Below, piece after piece: positions 8,664-15,149 of a DNA stretch of 17,867 nucleotides. How positions within the stretch are numbered: position 1 is the first letter of the stretch; every line of letters begins with the position of its first letter. The notes under the pieces are model-generated. The model worked only from the letters and a program-made list of their open reading frames with translations, made no database searches and was not told the origin of the DNA. A program made the position numbers and the translations under genes. Source of the stretch: JAITWN01 sp964388175 (lineage in GTDB: Bacteria > Pseudomonadota > Gammaproteobacteria > SZUA-140); contig CAYLYS010000053.1 in the NCBI GenBank assembly GCA_964388175.1, positions 1-17,867 on the forward strand, given 5' to 3'.

Positions 8664-8681
8664 CGTCGGCTTATGACGACA
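8664..8681. promoter_or_regulatory. GlrR-box-like sequence
   Basis: CGTC-N10-GACA matches the enteric GlrR box TGTC-N10-GACA at 7 of 8 fixed bases. It is centred about 100 bp upstream of the predicted sigma-54 start, a normal enhancer distance. A weaker TGTC-N10-GTGA lies at 8707-8724, with an IHF-like sequence between (8685-8697). It is a short motif, so a chance match is possible. Confidence 0.35.
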
Positions 8682-8764
8682 GTCTAAAAGCGTGATTTTT
8701 CCTAACTGTCTGGTTTGTTTGTGATTACTGCTGTAGCTGGATGGAGACGCCTGGAGCGGCCTGG

Positions 8765-8787
8765 GCGGACCCGCGGCGCGGGTCCGC
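8765..8787 (-). terminator. GC-rich hairpin after the RRM gene
   Basis: gcggacccgc (8765-8774) and gcgggtccgc (8778-8787) form a perfect 10-bp stem with a 3-nt loop, 12 bp beyond the RRM stop codon. There is no U-run, so termination is suggested by position only. Confidence 0.5.
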
Positions 8788-8799
8788 AGATGGAATGAC

Positions 8800-9072
8800 T
8801 CAGCGCCGGCGGCCGCTGCCGCCGCGCCGCTTGTCGTTTTCGTCGAAGCGCACGCGCAGGAATTTGCCGCAATAGGATTTGCCGTCCAGTGCGGCGATCG
8901 CCGCGCGGGCTTCATGCCCCTCCATTTCGACGAAACCGAAACCGCGGCAGCGGCGGGTAAACACGTCGGTCGCCAACTGAACGGAGCGCACGGTGCCGAA
9001 TTCGGCGAAAAGTTCTCCGACCGTTTCTTCCGAAGCCTCACTGGGCAGATTGCTGATGAACATTTTTTTCAC
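8800..9072 (-). CDS. RRM-domain RNA-binding protein
   Basis: 90 residues, almost entirely one RNA recognition motif. RNP2 is MFISNL (4-9) and RNP1 is RGFGFVEM (about 43-50), with the aromatic residues that stack on RNA. A short basic tail (KRRGGSGRRR) follows. The start is taken as GTG at 9072, giving MKKMFISNLP, with GGGGG about 8 nt upstream; an ATG at 9063 would cut into the first strand and lacks a ribosome site. GTG is followed by a run of seven A. Proteins of this type occur widely in bacteria, and several are cold-induced in cyanobacteria. Its place downstream of a cold-shock gene on the same strand suggests a shared response, but a terminator lies between them. Confidence 0.9.
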   Translation of the reverse strand: MKKMFISNLPSEASEETVGELFAEFGTVRSVQLATDVFTRRCRGFGFVEMEGHEARAAIAALDGKSYCGKFLRVRFDENDKRRGGSGRRR

Positions 9073-9133
9073 GGTGGCGCCCCCGGTCGCTCTTGTGATG
9101 TTGTTGTGATGGCGCGTCCGCAGGCCGGGCGCG

Positions 9134-9170
9134 CGAAAAACGAAAAAGAAGCCCGCGGCGAAGCCGCGGG
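9134..9170 (-). terminator. Rho-independent terminator of the cold-shock gene
   Basis: On the minus strand, cccgcggc pairs with gccgcggg (arms 9152-9159 and 9163-9170) around a 3-nt loop, followed by a U-rich tract (9135-9149). It lies between the csp stop and the RRM gene. Confidence 0.88.
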
Positions 9171-9201
9171 ACGATATCGTTGGTTCAGGGCGGGAATGGA
9201 C

Positions 9202-9408
9202 TCAGAGCTGGACCGAAACCTGGGTCGCCTGTGGTCCTTTGGTGCCTAATTCTACCTCGAAGGCGACGTTCTGGCCTTCCTGCAGGGTCTTGAAACCATT
9301 GCCCTGGATGGCGGAGTAGTGCACGAATACATCCGCGCTGCCGTCCGCAGGCGAGATGAAGCCATAGCCTTTCGATTCATTGAACCACTTCACAGTGCCT
9401 GTCTTCAT
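9202..9408 (-). CDS. Cold-shock protein, CspA family
   Basis: 68 residues, the family's usual length. A single cold-shock domain binds single-stranded RNA and DNA as a chaperone. It has the family start MKTGTVKWFN, RNP1 KGYGFI and RNP2 VFVHYSAI. GAGG 8 nt before the ATG at 9408 fixes the start; the frame reads three codons further to a GTG that overlaps this ribosome site. A promoter and a leader of about 190 nt lie upstream, the usual arrangement for cold-inducible csp genes. Which numbered Csp it corresponds to cannot be decided from sequence. Confidence 0.95.
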   Translation of the reverse strand: MKTGTVKWFNESKGYGFISPADGSADVFVHYSAIQGNGFKTLQEGQNVAFEVELGTKGPQATQVSVQL

Positions 9409-9605
9409 ATAGATCACCTCTGTCTTTCATGAAGCGATAAGACCGCCCGATCGCAACCGGGGCGTGGCATCGTCAGCAGAAGGTACAGCGTGGGATTTCG
9501 TGAAGGGGGCGTTGAAGATCATGCAATTGAACCTGTCCCCTGAATGAGCGGTAATGATTGACTTCAGCCGCGCTATCTATGCCGCGCTACGTTCGATCCC
9601 CGGCG

Positions 9606-9634
9606 ACTATAGGCCGAATACCGGGGTATTGCAA
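9606..9634 (-). promoter_or_regulatory. Sigma-70 promoter of the cold-shock gene
   Basis: On the minus strand, TTGCAA (9629-9634), a 17-bp spacer and TATAGT (9606-9611). The predicted start near 9599 gives a 5' leader of about 190 nt before the csp ATG. Confidence 0.65.
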
Positions 9635-9647
9635 TACTTGCAATCCC

Positions 9648-11201
9648 TTATGACGGAGTGAACCGTTCGCTTTCGGCGCTTGTGGAGACCGCATGCGGAT
9701 AGATGACCAGATGGCGGCGCGGCTCGTTGCCGATGCTTTCGGCGATCATCTGATGGCGGCTGGCGACGCGGTGCTGCAGGCGCCGCAGCGATGCGGGTTG
9801 CGGCGCGAGCGCGACGGCGATGCCTTCATGCTGGGCACGGCGGATGCCTTCCTCGGTTTCTCGCACCGCCATTTCCGCTTCGTTTTCGTCGACACCGGGC
9901 ATGAGATTGAAAATGTTGCGCAGCAGATGACGCAAGGGCGCGGTGGAATTTTTTTTCACGGTATAGATCGGCGCATTGCTTTCGTGAGCCAGGCGCAGCA
10001 GCTTGCTGTCGCCGCTGCGCGCACGCAGCGCGATGATGAGCCCCGCGCGTTCGGGGCGGGTGACGACGCGCGCATTGATCTGCAGGTCGCGTATCACCCG
10101 TTCGAGCAGGTCGCGGCTGAAGGCATAGGGATAGATGCGTACGGTCTGTTTCAGGTCCAGCGCATTCAGCGGTGCGCCGGCTGGTGGCGGAGCGACCGCC
10201 GTTTTCGGCGGCGTGCGCAAGGTTTCCTCGTTGCCCGGCGTGCGCCGCACGGCGCCAGCGGGTAATCCGCGCAGCAGATTGTCTACTGCGAGCGCGGTGT
10301 CGGCATGGATGATCAGTTCCTCGCGGTCGACGATCTCGACCACGGCAGTGAAGCTCGGCGGCGCTTTGCGCTCACTGATCGTTTTCTGCGTGCCGCGCAT
10401 GCGCGCTGCGTCGTCGCCGAGCGTGACGGTCTGCACGCCGCCGACCAGATCGGAAAGGGTGGGGTTGCGGATCAGGTTTTCGAGCGTATTGCCGTGCGCG
10501 GTGCCGATCAGCTGTACGCCGCGTTCGGCGATCGTGCGCGCCGCCATTGCCTCGGCTTCGCTGCCGATCTCATCGATGACGATGACCTCGGGCATGTGAT
10601 TTTCCACGGCCTCGATCATCACCGCATGCTGCGCTTCGGGAGCGGACACCTGCATGCGCCGCGCCGCGCCGATGGCGTGATGCGGGATGTCGCCGTCGCC
10701 GGCGATTTCATTGGAGGTATCGATGACGATCACGCGCTTCTGGAAATCGTCGGCGAGGACGCGCGCGATTTCACGCAGCTTGGTGGTTTTGCCGACGCCG
10801 GGCCGGCCGAGCAGCAGCACGCTGTGGCCGCTTTCGATGAGGTCGCGAATGAGTTCGATGGTGCCGAAGACCGCGCGTCCCACGCGCAGCGTCAGGCCGA
10901 CGATGTCGCCGCGGCGGTTGCGGATGGCGGAGATGCGATGCAGCGTGCCTTCGATGCCGGCGCGATTGTCGCGGCCGAATTCGCCGACGGCGGCGATCAC
11001 CTGGGCGAGATCGTCACGCGTGACGGGAGCGGCGGAAAGATCGACTGCGTGGCCGGGCAGCCGGGCCTGGGGCGGTCGCCCCAGGTCGAGAACGATTTCG
11101 AGGAGCTGCGCGCCGTCGAAGGTGCGGACGCTCTGTTGCAGGGACGGCGGTAGCGTATCGATCAGCAGGCTGAGATCGTCGGTATGCGGGTGTACGGTCA
11201 T
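9648..11201 (-). CDS. AAA ATPase with C-terminal R3H domain, Ycf45/SpoIIIAA-like
   Basis: 517 residues from the ATG at 11201; GTG at 11231 would add ten. The N-terminal region is followed by an ATPase core with Walker A GRPGVGKTT (132-140) and Walker B VIVIDE (206-211), then a segment with GTAHGN and the TLSDLVGG stretch. A Pro/Ala-rich linker (about 325-345) leads to a second globular region. The last 65 residues form an R3H-like nucleic-acid-binding domain (RLQHRVASRHQMI). This architecture is that of cyanobacterial and plastid Ycf45, whose ATPase resembles sporulation protein SpoIIIAA. The function is not firmly known; ATP-dependent action on single-stranded nucleic acid is a reasonable inference. 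The ribosome site is weak (GAGGG about 14 nt upstream). It stands as a single gene with its own promoter. Confidence 0.87.
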   Translation of the reverse strand: MTVHPHTDDLSLLIDTLPPSLQQSVRTFDGAQLLEIVLDLGRPPQARLPGHAVDLSAAPVTRDDLAQVIAAVGEFGRDNRAGIEGTLHRISAIRNRRGDIVGLTLRVGRAVFGTIELIRDLIESGHSVLLLGRPGVGKTTKLREIARVLADDFQKRVIVIDTSNEIAGDGDIPHHAIGAARRMQVSAPEAQHAVMIEAVENHMPEVIVIDEIGSEAEAMAARTIAERGVQLIGTAHGNTLENLIRNPTLSDLVGGVQTVTLGDDAARMRGTQKTISERKAPPSFTAVVEIVDREELIIHADTALAVDNLLRGLPAGAVRRTPGNEETLRTPPKTAVAPPPAGAPLNALDLKQTVRIYPYAFSRDLLERVIRDLQINARVVTRPERAGLIIALRARSGDSKLLRLAHESNAPIYTVKKNSTAPLRHLLRNIFNLMPGVDENEAEMAVRETEEGIRRAQHEGIAVALAPQPASLRRLQHRVASRHQMIAESIGNEPRRHLVIYPHAVSTSAESERFTPS

Positions 11202-11252
11202 GTCGTACTGAAGCACCCTCGCGCTGAACACCCGAGAAACAGGGCCTTATCG

Positions 11253-11282
11253 ACTATAGGGCTATCGGCATGACAGGGTCAA
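11253..11282 (-). promoter_or_regulatory. Sigma-70 promoter of the AAA-R3H gene
   Basis: On the minus strand, TTGACC (11277-11282), an 18-bp spacer and TATAGT (11253-11258). The predicted start near 11246 is about 45 nt before the ATG. The -10 hexamer is the same as in the csp promoter. Confidence 0.65.
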
Positions 11283-11333
11283 CCGTGGCCGGTCGCGGTC
11301 GTGCGCTCTTGCGGAATCGGTTCAGAACCCGGT

Positions 11334-11720
11334 TCAGAACTGGATCTTGCCGCCGCCCGGCAAACCGCCGAAACCGCCCTGGCCGGCGTCGGGAAGGACG
11401 ATGGAAGAGGCCGCCTCGCGGCGCAGTTCCTTGAGCTCCTCTATCGTCTGCGCGGCGGCCTGCTGGGCGCCGAGGCCGAAGCCGCGTATCGCGTCCGCGA
11501 GCGTGGCGGCAGGAATCTCGAAGGTCAGCGGCAATGCGCCGACCGGCGTCATCATCTGCGCCTGACCCAGATACAGCACGGCGCGCGCGCTGTCGTCGCT
11601 GCCGTCGGGTCTGATCGGTGTCAGCCGCCGTACGGTACCGACGCGGCGATCGGTGAAGATGTCCTCGCGGTACAGGTCGTCCGCATCCATGGCGAAATCG
11701 TTGGCATCAGGCTGACTCAC
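11334..11720 (-). CDS. Hypothetical protein, 128 residues
   Basis: A soluble protein with no signal peptide. It starts at a GTG with GGAG (11727-11730) 6 nt upstream; the alternative ATG at 11690 has no ribosome site. An acidic N-terminus (1-25) leads to a probable beta-rich core (about 26-70: VGTVRRLTPI, ARAVLYLGQAQMMT, LPLTFEIP), then a helix (73-103) and a Gly-rich tail ending GGFGGLPGGGKIQF. I do not recognise the family. It lies between the AAA-R3H gene and the exported protein that ends at 11813, all on the minus strand. The conserved-looking core and the good ribosome site support a real gene. Confidence 0.7.
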   Translation of the reverse strand: MSQPDANDFAMDADDLYREDIFTDRRVGTVRRLTPIRPDGSDDSARAVLYLGQAQMMTPVGALPLTFEIPAATLADAIRGFGLGAQQAAAQTIEELKELRREAASSIVLPDAGQGGFGGLPGGGKIQF

Positions 11721-11812
11721 GGCGTGCTCCGGTGATGTGAATGACGCAGGTATGCAATCTAGGTTAACAGGATGCCGGAAAGGTGAAAAGGTTGGCGCGG
11801 CGCGCCGGCCGC

Positions 11813-12208
11813 TTACAGCGAGCGCATGAAATCCATGTAGTCGAGTATGTAGGTTATCGATACGCGCAGGTCTTCGCTGCGGCGCAGCATGTCCTGGCAG
11901 CGCAGATCACAGGGCATGTGGCCGTTCTGCGCGCGTCTGGCAAAGGTGAGTACGCTGCGCTTGAGCGTTTCGCGATCGCCCCACAGCTGCTCGTAGCGTT
12001 CGACGAAGCGCCCGCAGGTTTCGGTGACGAGCGCGTCCTTGCCGATTTCGTGCAGGGCGGATTCGCAGTTCGAAGCCAGCTCCGCGGTCGCGTTGAGTTC
12101 GTTCAGCAGCATGCCGAGGTCGGTGCGGTAGTCCGCCTCCTGTGCGGCAAGCGATGTGGCCGCAGCGCCGATCACCAGCGCGGCGACGAGGGATTGCAGA
12201 TGTTTCAT
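11813..12208 (-). CDS. Exported hypothetical protein with four cysteines
   Basis: 131 residues. A signal peptide (MKHLQSLVAALVIGAAATSLA, then AQEADYR) directs it to the periplasm. GGAG 5 nt before the ATG supports the start. The mature part is helical and holds four cysteines (SNCES, TETCG, MPCDLRCQD) that could form two disulfides. I do not recognise the family. The CDLRC spacing is not a haem CXXCH site. It has its own promoter upstream and is divergent from the gene starting at 12340. Confidence 0.78.
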   Translation of the reverse strand: MKHLQSLVAALVIGAAATSLAAQEADYRTDLGMLLNELNATAELASNCESALHEIGKDALVTETCGRFVERYEQLWGDRETLKRSVLTFARRAQNGHMPCDLRCQDMLRRSEDLRVSITYILDYMDFMRSL

Positions 12209-12255
12209 GAAGGCTCCGTCTCTGCCCGTTATCCGGTGGGGCGCGAAATCGTGCC

Positions 12256-12285
12256 ATCTTAGCGGACGCGGATGCGGTTTGACAA
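12256..12285 (-). promoter_or_regulatory. Sigma-70 promoter of the exported four-cysteine protein
   Basis: On the minus strand, TTGTCA (12280-12285), an 18-bp spacer and TAAGAT (12256-12261). The predicted start near 12249 is about 40 nt before the ATG. Confidence 0.5.
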
Positions 12286-12339
12286 AATCTGTTGCCCGCC
12301 GCGCGTGCCGCTGAGTACCATGACTGAGCGCAAGGACGG

Positions 12340-12813
12340 ATGGACGGGGTCGCCATGATCGAGAAAGTCGTTTCCGGTGGGCAGACGGGCGTGGATCGCG
12401 CCGCACTCGATGCGGCGATGGCGCTCGGCATCGAGTGCGGCGGCTGGTGTCCGGTCGGGAGGCATGCCGACGATGGCGTCATTCCGGCGCATTATCCGCT
12501 GCAGGAAACCGCCGACATGGATCATACGGTACGCACCGAAAACAATGTGCGCGATTCCGACGGCACCCTGGTGCTCTATCGGGGCGAGCTGCAGGGTGGC
12601 ACCGCCTACGCCGTGCTCATGGCACAGCACCTCGGCCGCCCGGTACGCGCGGTGAATCTGGACGAACCTTTTTCCGCCGCCGACATTGCCGCCTGGATCG
12701 AACGCGCCCGTATCCGGGTGATCCACATCGGTGGCCAGCGCGAATCGAACAGCCCCGGCATTTATGCGCTGGCGCGCGAGCGCATTGCCGAAATCCTGCA
12801 AACCGTTTCCTGA
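12340..12813 (+). CDS. Putative molybdenum carrier-type Rossmann protein
   Basis: 157 residues. The N-terminal VVSGGQTGVDRAALDAA motif and the overall length match the MoCo-carrier-like family (Pfam MoCo_carrier), which shares a Rossmann fold with LOG and SLOG proteins. Further strand and loop motifs are RTENNVRDSDGTLVL and VIHIGGQRESNSPGIY. The family name comes from similarity to an algal molybdenum-cofactor carrier; bacterial members have no proven function and may bind a nucleotide or its derivative. AAGGA is 3 nt before this ATG. A second ATG at 12355 (MIEKVVSGG) is where most relatives would begin and may be the true start. No molybdenum genes are nearby. Confidence 0.85.
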   Translation: MDGVAMIEKVVSGGQTGVDRAALDAAMALGIECGGWCPVGRHADDGVIPAHYPLQETADMDHTVRTENNVRDSDGTLVLYRGELQGGTAYAVLMAQHLGRPVRAVNLDEPFSAADIAAWIERARIRVIHIGGQRESNSPGIYALARERIAEILQTVS

Positions 12814-12859
12814 TGCCGGCGGATGGCGCCGGTCCACTTTCTCCGTGGAGGGTCGATTC

Positions 12860-13135
12860 ATGGTACAGACGATGAATGCGCAATCGATTCAGGACTGGCT
12901 GCGCACCAGCACGCTCATCAGCCGCTTCTGCACCCAGAACGGCTGGATAGACGATGACAGCGTCCACTACGACGTATCCTCCGAGCACGAGGACTGGCGT
13001 CGCATCAACGTCTATTTCACCGAACTGGTGATGGAGGGGTCGGGCTGCGTCGCCGATCGCGTCGACTGCTTCGGACAGGTCGATCTGCGGCTGGACGATG
13101 CCGGGCGGGTGGTCGAGGCGCGGACCCTAGATTGA
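12860..13135 (+). CDS. Hypothetical protein, 91 residues
   Basis: A soluble, acidic alpha+beta protein. GGAGGG about 7 nt before the ATG makes the start convincing. A helical N-terminus (NAQSIQDWLRTSTLISRFC) is followed by strands in a DDDSVHYDV...RINVYFTELVMEG...FGQVDLRLD pattern. No catalytic motif or known family is recognised. It follows the molybdenum-carrier-type gene by 46 bp and is probably co-transcribed with it. Its last 9 bases overlap the end of the convergent sugar-kinase gene. Confidence 0.75.
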   Translation: MVQTMNAQSIQDWLRTSTLISRFCTQNGWIDDDSVHYDVSSEHEDWRRINVYFTELVMEGSGCVADRVDCFGQVDLRLDDAGRVVEARTLD

Positions 13136-14239
13136 ACCGGCGACCAGCGCAGCGATGGTGTCCTCGATCGCTGCGCGCTGGCGCTCGATATCGGCGCTGA
13201 GACGGAACTGCGTAGCGGCGCGCACGAGATTCTGTCCCGTGCGCTCGATGCGGAAATAGCGGTCGCCGTCGAGATGGTCGGCGAGAAAGCGCACGCCCAG
13301 TTCGAGCGGGATGAGCCGGATGGCTGCATAGAGTTCGTCGGGCCGCAGCGCGCGTGCCTGCGACCCGGCGGCGGCGAAGTAGCCGGACAGACCGGCGCGG
13401 CACATATCCAGATCGTAGCGCACGGCGTCGGCATCGGCCGCCGTTTCGCCGGAGCGGTTGCAGCAGGAGCGCAGGCAATCCGCGATGTCGTGATGCACCG
13501 TGCCCGGCTTGACGGTGTCGAGATCGATCAGGCTGACGGCTTCGTCGCTGTCCGTATCGAAAAGCACGTTGTCCAGTTTGGGGTCGCCGTGCACGATGCT
13601 GCGGACGATGGTTCCGCGCGCCAGCGCGGCTTCGATCGTATCCGCCTCGCTCCGCCGCGCGGCGACGAATGCCAGCCAGCCGTCCACCTCGCGGTCGCGG
13701 CGCTGCGGATTCGCGCTCGCGATGCGCTCCAGGCGTTCGATGTGGCGTGGTGTGTGGTGGAAGTCGGGGCGGGTATCGTGCATGCGCGCCGGGTCGAGAT
13801 CGCCGACCAGGGCGTGGAAACGTCCGAGCGCGCTGCCCGCCTGCCAGGCGTGGCGCGGGCTTTTCGGCCGGTGGTACGAGTGCGTGTTTTCTATATAGCT
13901 CATCGCCCGCCAGCAGCCGCCTTCGACGTCGGTGTACAGCGCGGCACCGTCATGCGTCGCATAGAGCGTGGGGAAGCGCAGACCGTCCTGATGTCCCGCC
14001 TGGCGTGCCGCGACGTGATCGAGCAGCGTGCGCAGATTGTCCATGATCAGCGCCGGGTGCTCGAAAGCGCGGCGGTTGATCCGCTGCAGGATGGCGTGGG
14101 GGGTCGTGGCGTCGTTCGTGGTGACCAGATAGGTGTCGTGGATCAGCCCGCGGCCGTGCAGGCGGACGTCGAGCACCGCGCCGCACAAGGCGAAAGCGCC
14201 GGCCGCGGCGACGGGGAGATCGGTGGAAATAGCGGTCAT
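13127..14239 (-). CDS. NahK-like phosphotransferase (APH/choline-kinase fold)
   Basis: 370 residues. Kinase of the aminoglycoside phosphotransferase superfamily. The order of motifs follows N-acetylhexosamine 1-kinase NahK of bifidobacteria: an HGRGLIHDTYLV glycine loop (28-39), YIENTHSYH (115-123), FHHTPRHIERL (160-170), catalytic VHGDPKLDN with Asp219, metal site LIDLDTVKPG (Asp239, Asp241) and C-terminal GVRFLADHLDGDRYF. By that similarity it would phosphorylate a sugar at C1, perhaps GlcNAc or GalNAc, but the substrate is inferred only. The start is ATG with a weak ribosome site. It is 28 bp downstream of the 101-residue gene on the same strand, probably one operon. No sugar transport or nucleotidyltransferase gene is nearby. 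Confidence 0.85.
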   Translation of the reverse strand: MTAISTDLPVAAAGAFALCGAVLDVRLHGRGLIHDTYLVTTNDATTPHAILQRINRRAFEHPALIMDNLRTLLDHVAARQAGHQDGLRFPTLYATHDGAALYTDVEGGCWRAMSYIENTHSYHRPKSPRHAWQAGSALGRFHALVGDLDPARMHDTRPDFHHTPRHIERLERIASANPQRRDREVDGWLAFVAARRSEADTIEAALARGTIVRSIVHGDPKLDNVLFDTDSDEAVSLIDLDTVKPGTVHHDIADCLRSCCNRSGETAADADAVRYDLDMCRAGLSGYFAAAGSQARALRPDELYAAIRLIPLELGVRFLADHLDGDRYFRIERTGQNLVRAATQFRLSADIERQRAAIEDTIAALVAGSI

Positions 14240-14267
14240 GTGATGGTCGTCATCCGTCGGTGCCGTC

Positions 14268-14573
14268 TCAGCGCCCTTCCTCGACCGAGAAACGCAGCGT
14301 GCCTTGCTCGCTGCCTTCTCCCCAGGCGATGCAATCGGCAGCGATCAATCGCGGCCAGCGTGTCTTGCCGCCCATGTCGGCATGCCAGAACACCGGTGCG
14401 ATCCATCCGGATTCATCGCGGGTGAAGCCGGCAGGCACCTTGCGTTCGAGCAAAGCCTTGACCATGGCCTGCTCCACCGATTCGGCTTCGACGACGGCGT
14501 TGCGTTCGAGTTCGGGGCGCTCGTAGAAGGCGGTGACGCGGTAGCTGCGCGTGGGTGATCGTGGTGTGGGCAT
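14268..14573 (-). CDS. Hypothetical protein, 101 residues
   Basis: A small soluble protein starting at ATG 14573 (MPTPRSPTRSYRVTAF). The ribosome site is weak and the frame is open far upstream, but that part runs antisense to the VOC gene. A strand-helix-strand pattern (SYRVTAFYE, then VVEAESVEQAMVKALLERKV) and a C-terminal half rich in Trp (ESGWIAPVFWHADM, KTRWP) are visible. I do not recognise the family. It is the first gene of a likely two-gene unit with the NahK-like kinase. Confidence 0.7.
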   Translation of the reverse strand: MPTPRSPTRSYRVTAFYERPELERNAVVEAESVEQAMVKALLERKVPAGFTRDESGWIAPVFWHADMGGKTRWPRLIAADCIAWGEGSEQGTLRFSVEEGR

Positions 14574-14735
14574 GGGCTCATTGTAATCCGGCGTGTGTCC
14601 GCGGAATAGCGCGCATGCATGGCGCCGCGCCCGGTCGCGCCGGCCTTCTGTGCTAAGATGCGCCATGGTCTGCATGCGCAGCACGGTCGTTTTTCCTTTC
14701 CGCTCCGGTTCGCCCGGCCTTGCGCGAGCGCCGTC

Positions 14736-15149
14736 TTGCCGATACTGAAGCTGCATCATGTCAGCGTGATCGTCACCGACGCGGCGCGGGCGTGCGCGTT
14801 CTACCGCGAAGCGCTCGGTTTGCGTGAAATCACCCGCCCCGATCTCGGCTATCCTGGCGCCTGGCTGCAGCTCGGCGATCAGCAGCTCCATCTTCTGCAG
14901 TTGCCGGCGCCGCCCCATGACGGTACCGGCGCGGTCCACGTCGGCCGCGATCGCCACATCGCCGTGCTGGTCGACGATCTGCGCCGGCTGGCGGAGCGCC
15001 TGCAGGCGCAGGGCGTCGCATTCACCTACAGCCGTTCCGGCCGCCCGGCGCTGTTCTGCCGCGACCCGGACGGCAACGGCATCGAGTGCATCGAAGCGCC
15101 CGCGGCTGCGGGCAATGATCATCCGGATCGTCCACGGGAGGTAGTGTGA
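14736..15149 (+). CDS. VOC/glyoxalase-fold protein
   Basis: 137 residues from TTG 14736. A single vicinal-oxygen-chelate domain with two beta-alpha-beta-beta-beta modules. The first strand LKLHHVSVIV gives a metal His, HLLQL a possible second, DRHIAVLVDD another His, and GNGIECIE the Glu. The pattern resembles lactoylglutathione lyases and related metal-dependent enzymes; the substrate is unknown. The frame is open to ATGs at 14619 and 14658, but the upstream residues look non-domain, and a TAAGAT -10-like element sits at 14653-14658. The true start is therefore uncertain. The stop overlaps the LOG gene start as GTGA, so the two are translationally coupled. Confidence 0.82.
   Translation: MPILKLHHVSVIVTDAARACAFYREALGLREITRPDLGYPGAWLQLGDQQLHLLQLPAPPHDGTGAVHVGRDRHIAVLVDDLRRLAERLQAQGVAFTYSRSGRPALFCRDPDGNGIECIEAPAAAGNDHPDRPREVV

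Noticed and set aside
12279..12321. TTGACA on the plus strand upstream of the molybdenum-carrier-type gene
   Set aside because: No -10 element at a 16-18 bp spacing; the nearest TACCAT is 31 bp away. The overlapping minus-strand promoter fits better.
12259..12861. 200-residue open frame on the minus strand
   Set aside because: It is the shadow of the molybdenum-carrier-type gene, whose GGQTGVDRAA motif fixes the coding strand.
13274..14425. 383-residue open frame on the plus strand
   Set aside because: It lies antisense to the NahK-like kinase and the 101-residue gene, and shows no recognisable motif.
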